Source: Actinomycetota bacterium (GTDB lineage Bacteria; Actinomycetota; Acidimicrobiia; Acidimicrobiales; Ilumatobacteraceae). From it: DNA of 10,301 nucleotides. Shown in pieces: positions 1 through 6,152 of this stretch (position 1 is its first letter; every line of letters starts with the position of its first letter). A model generated the notes under the pieces. The model did no database searches. It was not told where the DNA came from and saw nothing but the letters and a program-made list of their open reading frames with translations. The position numbers and the translations under genes are program-made. The stretch lies in contig JAPKZT010000118.1 in NCBI GenBank assembly GCA_026393655.1, forward strand, positions 1-10,301, in the 5' to 3' direction.

Positions 1-1729
1 AATCTGGACCTAATGAAAGTGCATAACTCAGTACGCCACCACGTGGAAGTCTTTCGTCGGGTGGTGGCGACTGCGCACCGATCAATCCAATCGCTACATC
101 ATTATTGAAAGCATCTGGAGTCACCGCAAGTACTAGGCCGAGTTCAGCAGCCTTAGTTGTCGCATCGGCAAGGGTCAATCCAACTATCAGTGGCACAACT
201 CGCAACGCTGGACCATTTGAAATTGTTAAGTTGATTACTGTTCCTTTAAGTACTTCATCACCAGCAACCAAAGACGGTTGTTTGGCAACGGACCACGAAA
301 TCACGCTGCCAACTGGAGTCGTTTCACTTGAGTCTTCGCTCGTTGAAACCACTAATCCTTGCGCAACGATTTTTTCAACCGCCACTTCTTTTGTTTGACC
401 TGTGACATCAATCAGCACTCCGAGTGGTGGACCTTCTGAAACAACAAGAACGATTGTTTCACCTTCTTTTAAACTCACCCCAGTGGCTGGCTCGGTGCGG
501 ATCACATGACCGAACTCGACATCGTTAGTTCTTTCGGCTTGAACCAGCAGCTCCCAGCCGAACTCTGCGATTTTGTTTCGTGCCTGTGATTCAGCGAGGC
601 CATTTAATTCTGGAATATCGTACGATGCTTTAGTTAGCGTTTGAAATGCAATTACTGAAACTGTCGTTATAGCTGCGACCGCTACCGCAATCCAAAGTCT
701 CGTCAGCCTTCGGCGAACTTGGGGCGACTCGAGTTCGGTTTGTTCTTCTAAGCCGTCATCAATCCTTGGTTGATATTCAACAACTTGAATCTCCTGTGTT
801 TTTCTTGCGGGCGTAATCGGATTAGGTCGTGTGATCACATCTTCAAAGCGCTTCGAAATAATTGTGTCAATTGGTTGCGGGCGCGGCATTTTGGAGGCGA
901 CTTGAGTTAACGCTTGACCAAATTCAAAAGCAGTTCCGCGTTCTTGAGCCACTGGGCGACCTGCACGTTCAATTGGCGCCGCAAGTGGTCCCATGTCTCC
1001 TGAAACTGGTAGTAATTTGTCAATTCGATTTGCCAATGTGATCGCAACTGATTCTGCAGCAAATGGAACTTCACCAGTCATTGTTTCAATCAAAGTAATT
1101 GCCAGTGAATAAACATCAGACTGTGCATCGGGTGCCGAACCTTGCCCGATTTCGGGTGCTGCGTAACGCGCTTGCTCAATACTCATTTTCGCCGCTGAAA
1201 AACTTTTCTTTACGCCAAGCCCAGTTAGTCGAATTCTCGCATTGTCATCAAAAATTAAGTTTGCTGGGCGCACATCACCGTGCACAAAACCATTTTTATG
1301 AGCATGATTTAATGCTCGACAAACATCAAGACCGACCATCAATGCCTGGGATGGCGATAACCGTCGCCCACGATCTAGATATTCGCGCAATGAACCTTGT
1401 CCAAAACGTTGGGTGACGTTAAACACAATGCGTACATCGTCAATTACCGCATCGCCCCAATCATCAATTGAAACTAGTGACGGGTGAGAAATTGAAAAAA
1501 GTTGTTGCATCGAAGACTTAAAAGACGCCATCGCAGAATTTTCATCAACAATGCCAGCTTCCCTGTCAAATAATGAACTAATCGTCATCAAACGCACCGC
1601 TACGGTTCTATGTTGATGGATATCCTGCGCCTCAAATACGGGAGCAGATGCAGTGCCTTCACTGCGTAATTTCTCGATACGGTATCGCCCGACAAGGACA
1701 TGACCAATTACTGCATTTAATGAAACCAC
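1..1729 (-). CDS. PASTA-repeat membrane protein with degenerate Ser/Thr kinase domain (probable pseudokinase), C-terminus outside window
   Basis: I read this frame directly; it is open to the left edge (576 residues, no stop). A kinase-fold domain spans about residues 14-280, beginning VGRYRIEKL. It is followed by a basic stretch (R339-R344), one transmembrane helix (about 345-363) and three PASTA repeats (about 370-433, 434-507, 508-576), the PknB/StkP layout. PASTA repeats normally bind peptidoglycan or its precursors outside the cell. Key kinase residues are altered: the Gly-rich loop reads SEGTAS, the VAIK lysine is Arg46 (VAVRLM), HRD is HGD (150-152), DLKPxN is DVRPAN (N157 kept), and DFG is GLG (170-172). 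The APE motif (YAAPE) and the helix-F segment DVYSL remain. The usual phosphorylated Thr residues of the activation loop are not evident. ATP binding and catalysis are therefore probably lost, and a scaffold or regulatory role is inferred. GTG at 1729 is the first usable start after an upstream in-frame stop; no clear Shine-Dalgarno is seen. Kinase-fold and PASTA assignment is confident; loss of activity is inferred. Confidence 0.88.
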   Translation of the reverse strand, partial: MVSLNAVIGHVLVGRYRIEKLRSEGTASAPVFEAQDIHQHRTVAVRLMTISSLFDREAGIVDENSAMASFKSSMQQLFSISHPSLVSIDDWGDAVIDDVRIVFNVTQRFGQGSLREYLDRGRRLSPSQALMVGLDVCRALNHAHKNGFVHGDVRPANLIFDDNARIRLTGLGVKKSFSAAKMSIEQARYAAPEIGQGSAPDAQSDVYSLAITLIETMTGEVPFAAESVAITLANRIDKLLPVSGDMGPLAAPIERAGRPVAQERGTAFEFGQALTQVASKMPRPQPIDTIISKRFEDVITRPNPITPARKTQEIQVVEYQPRIDDGLEEQTELESPQVRRRLTRLWIAVAVAAITTVSVIAFQTLTKASYDIPELNGLAESQARNKIAEFGWELLVQAERTNDVEFGHVIRTEPATGVSLKEGETIVLVVSEGPPLGVLIDVTGQTKEVAVEKIVAQGLVVSTSEDSSETTPVGSVISWSVAKQPSLVAGDEVLKGTVINLTISNGPALRVVPLIVGLTLADATTKAAELGLVLAVTPDAFNNDVAIGLIGAQSPPPDERLPRGGVLSYALSLGPD

Positions 1730-1798
1730 CGCTATTAAAACTACTGCCGATTTTCGCTTAACAATGTTTTATGAGAGTTTCTCGGCGAGAATAGAGAT
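1730..1798. promoter_or_regulatory. Divergent intergenic region between the pseudokinase gene and the small membrane protein gene
   Basis: Only 69 bases separate two divergent GTG starts, so both promoters must lie here or inside the opposite gene. On the minus strand a TAGTTT box (1743-1738) sits 8 nt before the GTG at 1729, with a TTGTTA-like -35 upstream of it. This spacing fits a leaderless or nearly leaderless transcript. On the plus strand the best candidate is GAGAAT (1787-1792), 6 nt before the GTG at 1799, but it matches TANNNT poorly. Neither start has a good Shine-Dalgarno. Promoter positions are inferred from pattern only. Confidence 0.35.
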
Positions 1799-2323
1799 GT
1801 GACAATCAACTCTATGGATTCAGCACCAGCAAATGTCAAGAAACAGCGTCAAGCCTTTAATCTTCAACGCTTTATTACAAGCATTGGAGTTGCCGTCGGA
1901 TTAGTAATGATTATTTTTGGCTTTCGAGTTTCGCAAACAGGTCGCGACGAGTCTGGCTTGCCTGATGCAATCGAACGGATGTCTCCGGCTAACGGTGATC
2001 GAGTACTGCGTCAATCACAAATCATTGTCGACTTTGTTGAAGGTTATGAATCAGTTTTGTTTATTGACGGTGTTGAACTTCCGACGACAAGACTTGATGA
2101 ACTGACTTCATCTGGTCAGCAGGCGACACCTGGTGCACAAGTTGAGTTGCCGGCTACCGCAGTTTTTGATCCCGGCAATTTCATAATTAGTTTTCAGCCC
2201 CAAGTCGGTGCCGTAATTGAAGCTTTTGCCCAAGGTGAGCATGAAGGCAAAGTTAGATACTGGCGTGTCGAAGATGGTCGCGAGAAATCTCGCGTATACA
2301 TCTGGAAATTTGACACGGATTAA
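1799..2323 (+). CDS. Hypothetical membrane-anchored extracytoplasmic protein, possible Ig-like/CopC-like beta domain
   Basis: I do not recognise a named family. The 174-residue product has a short basic N-terminus (KKQR near residues 14-17), one hydrophobic helix at about 25-42 (FITSIGVAVGLVMIIF) and a soluble C-terminal region of about 130 residues. By the positive-inside rule that region should face outside. It begins SPANGDRVL (62-70) and alternates in a beta-strand-like way (QIIVDF, SVLFIDGVEL, NFIISF, KVRYWRV, RVYIWKF). This resembles the opening of CopC-like or bacterial Ig-like domains, but there are no copper-type His/Met clusters, so no metal role is claimed. It diverges from the PASTA pseudokinase and converges on ligA, leaving a 17-base gap (2324-2340) without a visible hairpin. 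The GTG start could be replaced by ATG at 1814 (residue 6). The coherent topology argues that it is a real gene. Confidence 0.75.
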   Translation: MTINSMDSAPANVKKQRQAFNLQRFITSIGVAVGLVMIIFGFRVSQTGRDESGLPDAIERMSPANGDRVLRQSQIIVDFVEGYESVLFIDGVELPTTRLDELTSSGQQATPGAQVELPATAVFDPGNFIISFQPQVGAVIEAFAQGEHEGKVRYWRVEDGREKSRVYIWKFDTD

Positions 2324-2340
2324 AACTAAATCAGGAATTC

Positions 2341-4407
2341 TTAAACTGGAAGCTCGCCTGTCGCGAGCAACACCAAAAAACCTGCCGAGTCAATGATCGG
2401 AATTTTCAAAGATTCAGCTTTTGTAAGTTTGCTTGCACCGGGCTCATCACCAACTACGAGTGCAAATGTTTTCGCACTCACACTGCCCGGGCTCTTGCCG
2501 CCTCGACTAGTAATTGCATCCTGAGCACCTTCGCGGCTAAAACCTTCGACCGTTCCGGTCACGACTACTGCTTTGCCGACTAGATTCTGTGGCGCAGTGC
2601 TGACAATTACATTGCCAAATTCAACGCCAGCATTTCTGAACTTTTTAATGATTGCTTGGTGAGACTTATCTTTGAACCACTTGGTGATCGAGTTTGCAAT
2701 TACATCACCTAGTCCGTCAATTTCACTTAACTGCTCAGATTTTGCGGCGATTATTGCGTCGAGTGAGCCGAACCGACGCGCGAGTGATTCTGATGCTGCG
2801 GGCCCCAAGTTCTTTATGCCGAGGCCAACAAGAAGTTTGTTAAGAGGTCTTGTCTTTGATTTATTGATTGCAGTCAATAAATTAGTGGCGCTTAGTTCGG
2901 CGAAACCATCAAGTTGAAGCAACTTTTCAATAGTAATCGAATACAAATCACCGATATCAGCGACAAAGTTTTTATCTGATAGCGCGAAAACTGTTTTTTC
3001 GCCGAGACCTTCGATATCCATTGCGCCACGCGATGCGAAATGAATAATCCGCTGATCACGCTGAAACGGGCAATCTGGTTCTATGCATCGAGTATCTGAC
3101 TCGCCTTCAAGTTGCACAAATGTTGAGTTCAGATCGCATACACAAGTTGTTGGAAACTTCCATGGCTTTGAGTTTTTCGGACGCAACGCCAACACTGGAC
3201 CGACCACTTCAGGGATCACATCTCCCGCTTTGCGCACAACCACTGTGTCACCAGGGCGAACATCTTTCAACTGCACCTGCTCACGGTTGTGCAGAGTCGC
3301 CATGCTCACGGTGCTGCCAGAAAGTACAACTGGCTCAAGTTCAGCAAACGGTGTTGCTCGCCCAGTACGACCAATTGAAACTGAAATATTTTTGAGGATC
3401 GTATTGCGCTCTTCTGGAGCGAACTTCACAGCAATCGCCCAGCGAGGGGCGCGAGCCGTGAAGCCCAGTTGTTCGCGTTGTGCGAGATCATCAAGTTTTA
3501 CAACCACTCCATCTATTTCATAATCAAGTTTGTGGCGATTTGCTTCACACTTTTCGACAAACTCAACGACCTGAGTGAGTGAGTTGACAGTTCTGACTTC
3601 AGGATTTATCGGGAACCCAAGATCACGAAGATAATCAAAAGTTTCAGAGTGAGACGAAAAGTTTGGTGCGCCAACTACTTCACCGAGTTGGTATGCCCAA
3701 TATGAAAGATCGCGAGTAGCCGTGATTGCTGAATTTTTTTGTCGCAGACTCCCAGCGCCAGCATTTCGCGGGTTGGCTGGCACTGTTTCAGGTTTTTTAC
3801 CTTCGCTAATTCGCTTTTCATTCTCGGTTTGTTTCGCAACTCGTAGTTTTTCGAATGCAGCTATCGACATATAAACCTCGCCCCGAACTTCAAGAACACT
3901 TGGAATCTTTTTGCCAGATTTAGAGACGAGTTTTTTCGGAACAACACTTATCGTGAGAATATTTGCGGTTACATCTTCGCCGACTTTGCCATCTCCACGA
4001 GTCGCGGCCTGCACTAACGCGCCGTTTTCATAACGAATACTCAATGCCAAACCATCAATTTTGAGTTCGCAGACAAACTGCATCGCTACATTGCCCAAAC
4101 CTTTGACTTGCCGTTCACCCCACGCTTGCAACTCTTTTGCATCCATCGCATTATCAAGACTCGTCATCGGCACGCGATGCGTAACCGGATCAAAAGTTGT
4201 AAAACCCGAACCGATAATTTGCGACGGAGATGACTCTTCAATCAATTCTGGATACTTGGCTTCAATTTCTTTAAGTTTGCGCAACAGTTCGTCAAACGCG
4301 GCGTCAGAAATCTCAGGACTATCTTGGCCGTGATACAACTCGTTGTGATGCGCAATTTGGGCACGCAGAATCATCACATTTTTTTTCAGATCTTTCGAAA
4401 CGGTCAC
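2341..4407 (-). CDS. ligA: NAD-dependent DNA ligase LigA
   Basis: This enzyme seals nicks in DNA during replication and repair, using NAD+ to adenylate an active-site lysine. The 688-residue product is close to the usual 670-690. In order it has the Ia NAD-binding region (HHNELYH at 20-26, PEISDAAFDEL at 31-41), the nucleotidyltransferase domain with catalytic Lys116 in KIDG and downstream motifs RGD (137-139), EVRGEVYM (173-180) and NPRNAGAGSLRQ (212-223), and the conserved EIDGVVVK (297-304). These are followed by an OB fold, a Zn-binding region (Cys422, 424, 441, 446), helix-hairpin-helix repeats (about 465-580) and a C-terminal BRCT domain (about 608-688). The first cysteine pair is C-x-C rather than the usual C-x2-C. 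The start is GTG (4407), with a TAAAGT box 7 nt upstream and no Shine-Dalgarno. It is an essential housekeeping gene in its own transcription unit here, convergent with the gene ending at 2323. Confidence 0.98.
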   Translation of the reverse strand: MTVSKDLKKNVMILRAQIAHHNELYHGQDSPEISDAAFDELLRKLKEIEAKYPELIEESSPSQIIGSGFTTFDPVTHRVPMTSLDNAMDAKELQAWGERQVKGLGNVAMQFVCELKIDGLALSIRYENGALVQAATRGDGKVGEDVTANILTISVVPKKLVSKSGKKIPSVLEVRGEVYMSIAAFEKLRVAKQTENEKRISEGKKPETVPANPRNAGAGSLRQKNSAITATRDLSYWAYQLGEVVGAPNFSSHSETFDYLRDLGFPINPEVRTVNSLTQVVEFVEKCEANRHKLDYEIDGVVVKLDDLAQREQLGFTARAPRWAIAVKFAPEERNTILKNISVSIGRTGRATPFAELEPVVLSGSTVSMATLHNREQVQLKDVRPGDTVVVRKAGDVIPEVVGPVLALRPKNSKPWKFPTTCVCDLNSTFVQLEGESDTRCIEPDCPFQRDQRIIHFASRGAMDIEGLGEKTVFALSDKNFVADIGDLYSITIEKLLQLDGFAELSATNLLTAINKSKTRPLNKLLVGLGIKNLGPAASESLARRFGSLDAIIAAKSEQLSEIDGLGDVIANSITKWFKDKSHQAIIKKFRNAGVEFGNVIVSTAPQNLVGKAVVVTGTVEGFSREGAQDAITSRGGKSPGSVSAKTFALVVGDEPGASKLTKAESLKIPIIDSAGFLVLLATGELPV

Positions 4408-4452
4408 GACTAAAACTTTACTGATTGATTGTTCGCGCCTTAGCCTTATTGT
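4408..4452. promoter_or_regulatory. Compact divergent promoter region for ligA and the polytopic membrane protein gene
   Basis: Two GTG starts diverge across 45 bases. On the minus strand TAAAGT (4420-4415) lies 7 nt before the ligA GTG. On the plus strand TAGCCT (4441-4446) lies 6 nt before the GTG at 4453. Both fit the TANNNT -10 pattern placed where transcription would begin at or next to the start codon, and neither gene has a Shine-Dalgarno, so leaderless transcripts are inferred. With a 17-base spacer the plus-strand -35 would be TTACTG (4418-4423), overlapping the ligA -10. The two promoters may therefore compete for polymerase. Confidence 0.5.
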
Positions 4453-5346
4453 GTGCCTGTGAAATCAATGCGAAATATACGACTCGAAGATGCAATGCAC
4501 ATGGTGTTGCGTGTCTTGCTTGGTTGCCTGCCGTTTATCGGTGCAGGAGTAGGTGGATTATTGGACGACAGGTCAGCCCCGGTTCAAATGACCGGAACCA
4601 CTTTGGCGTGGGCCGTGTGGGGCACAGTTGTGATTGCGAGTTTCATCAGTCATCCAATAAGTTTGACTGTGTTGCGAATCGGCACACCGATGGTTGCTGG
4701 TTTCATGATCTTTGTCGCTCTCAACCAAGACACTTCTGTCGGGCAGATTATTAGTGCGGCAGTCAGTGTCGCGGTTTTGTTGCTCAGTTTCAGCGCTGAT
4801 ATTGGAAGCATCTATGTGCAAGCCAGTGCCTATGGAGATGAAAAACGGTTTGCTTTACGACCGCCAGTTGTGCTGATCGCACCGATTTTGCTTTCAGCAC
4901 TTATCGCAGATTTATCAATCATTTCATTGCCCTTGCTTGTTGCAGCAAAAAGTTGGCCAGTTGCCATCGTCTCGCTAGTTGGTTTGTATATTTCAGCTAG
5001 ATATTTTCTGCCGAGAATTCATTCGCTTTCGCGTCGGTGGCTAGTTTTTGTACCGGCCGGAGTAGTAATACACGACGAAATTGTCTTATCGATCAACTTG
5101 ATGATTAGAAAACAGGAATTATCTCAGATTCAACTTGCACGCGACAATTCAGCGGCGGCGGACCTAAGCGCACTGACCTGGGGTGTGCCGCTTGAATTCT
5201 CATTCAATAAACCACTTGATGTTTCACTTACATCTATCGGAGCAAAGCATCTAAACACAGTTAGCGCAATTCACGCCCAATCTGTATTGGTTGCCACCTC
5301 TCGCCCTGGAGCTGTGCTCAGCGCTTACAAAACCAAAACTAATTAA
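4453..5346 (+). CDS. Hypothetical polytopic membrane protein with soluble C-terminal region
   Basis: I do not recognise a family. The 297-residue protein has about five or six transmembrane segments in its first 190 residues (approximately 18-37, 48-67, 72-90, 97-117, 137-165, 168-186). A basic turn (SRRW, 193-196) follows, then a soluble tail of about 100 residues that starts with a beta-like stretch (LVFVPAGVVIHDEIVLS) and contains SQIQLARD and GVPLEFSF. The tail is loosely reminiscent of small PH-like domains next to membrane helices, but this is only an impression. No catalytic motif is visible. The start is GTG at 4453, directly behind a -10-like box; GTG at 4459 and ATG at 4468 are alternatives. 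It diverges from ligA. Its stop overlaps the stop of the convergent methyltransferase-like gene by 4 bases (5343-5346). Transport, signalling or envelope roles cannot be separated from sequence alone. Confidence 0.8.
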   Translation: MPVKSMRNIRLEDAMHMVLRVLLGCLPFIGAGVGGLLDDRSAPVQMTGTTLAWAVWGTVVIASFISHPISLTVLRIGTPMVAGFMIFVALNQDTSVGQIISAAVSVAVLLLSFSADIGSIYVQASAYGDEKRFALRPPVVLIAPILLSALIADLSIISLPLLVAAKSWPVAIVSLVGLYISARYFLPRIHSLSRRWLVFVPAGVVIHDEIVLSINLMIRKQELSQIQLARDNSAAADLSALTWGVPLEFSFNKPLDVSLTSIGAKHLNTVSAIHAQSVLVATSRPGAVLSAYKTKTN

Positions 5347-5354
5347 TTGGTTTT
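5329..5354. terminator. Possible bidirectional terminator at convergent gene ends
   Basis: AAAACCAA (5329-5336) and TTGGTTTT (5347-5354) form a perfect 8-base inverted repeat with a 10-base AT-only-but-one loop, centred on the overlapping stop codons of two convergent genes. Each strand ends in a short T tract, as expected for a bidirectional terminator. The stem has only two G-C pairs, so it would be weak, and chance is a real alternative. Confidence 0.3.
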
Positions 5355-6152
5355 CACCAGTTCGAACCAGTTTTTACCTAAACAAAACTCGATCTGCGCT
5401 TTGTTGTAACGGCCTAGTGGCGCCTCAACAAGTTCAAAAACATGTGCATCATTCAACACATCATGCTGATACAGCCAATTTCTTTGTAAGTTTGTGCGCA
5501 GAAATCGAGCATTTGCTGTGCGACCATCTACCAAAATAATTGTTCCGGGTAACAAAAAGTGCTCAATCTTCAGTAGGTCACACGACATCGGCAGACGATC
5601 TGGATGTCGGGTCGAGATTCCTGAAATTTCACCTTTTGCGCTGTCTTGAGAAGGTGCATCAAGATAAATAAAGTCGGGACAAATATTTGGGAGATTTGAA
5701 TACTCAGTACATATTCGACCACCAAAAGTAGTCATCAAAACTTCTGATTTAGTGAACTTGACGCACGATTTCAAATTTTTAGGCAATATGCTCCTAGTGA
5801 TTTTGATATATTTCGCCATGTCATCAACAGAGTGAACCTCAAATGGGTTACTCCTTCGCAAATTAGAGGCCACGAAATCTCCAAACTCTTGTTGATTTTT
5901 TTGTATTGCATCTGCAAAAATAACTGTGGAGTAACCGCAACCAAATTCAAGGACTGTAGTCACTTTTCGAGAACGAACGATTTTGTGAAGTCTCACTAAG
6001 TCATCCCATTCTGGAGACTTTGGCGCAACCACTTTCGGATCAACAGATTCATAGATACTTTTCTCAACTGGCATGATTTCGGAGTTCAGCAATAAATCTA
6101 ATTTGTGATCTTTTACGTAGTCGATCACTTCAGGGGTTATCTCACTCATCAT
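5343..6152 (-). CDS. Rossmann-fold methyltransferase-like protein (class I SAM-dependent type), last gene of the operon
   Basis: The product is 269 residues from the ATG at 6152. A longer reading from 6230 exists, but 6152 is chosen because a GGAG Shine-Dalgarno lies 7 nt upstream and the ATG overlaps the mnmA stop in the usual ATGA form. The extra 26 residues would be an Arg-rich antisense-like run inside mnmA. The class I methyltransferase pattern is visible: motif I VLEFGCGYST (67-76), an acidic segment after the second strand (HSVDD, 107-111), FIYLDAP (161-167) and a later strand IILVDGR (205-211). No signal peptide or membrane helix is seen. The substrate is unknown. Similar LEFG-type proteins occur, as I recall, in bacterial surface-sugar clusters, which would fit the neuB/neuC genes upstream, but a link to tRNA modification beside mnmA is also possible. 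It is markedly AT-rich next to mnmA. The fold is fairly sure; the activity is inferred. Confidence 0.8.
   Translation of the reverse strand: MMSEITPEVIDYVKDHKLDLLLNSEIMPVEKSIYESVDPKVVAPKSPEWDDLVRLHKIVRSRKVTTVLEFGCGYSTVIFADAIQKNQQEFGDFVASNLRRSNPFEVHSVDDMAKYIKITRSILPKNLKSCVKFTKSEVLMTTFGGRICTEYSNLPNICPDFIYLDAPSQDSAKGEISGISTRHPDRLPMSCDLLKIEHFLLPGTIILVDGRTANARFLRTNLQRNWLYQHDVLNDAHVFELVEAPLGRYNKAQIEFCLGKNWFELVKTN

Noticed and set aside
34..69. Perfect 9-base GC-rich inverted repeat (CGCCACCAC / GTGGTGGCG, 18-base loop)
   Set aside because: It falls inside the third PASTA repeat, where it encodes the Pro-rich and Gly-rich parts of the loop; there is no T tract and the coding constraint explains it.
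105..398. 97-residue open frame on the plus strand with a Ser/Thr-rich product
   Set aside because: It is antisense to PASTA repeats 2 and 3, and its low-complexity composition reflects the opposite strand's codons.
1099..1416. 105-residue open frame on the plus strand
   Set aside because: It is antisense to the kinase-fold domain, whose motifs are clear on the minus strand.
2324..2340. Terminator between the convergent genes at 2323 and 2341
   Set aside because: The 17-base gap holds no inverted repeat or T tract that I can see.
3083..3523. 146-residue open frame on the plus strand
   Set aside because: It is antisense to the conserved LigA core (OB fold and adenylation domain) and its Ser/Thr/Arg-rich composition looks like a shadow frame.
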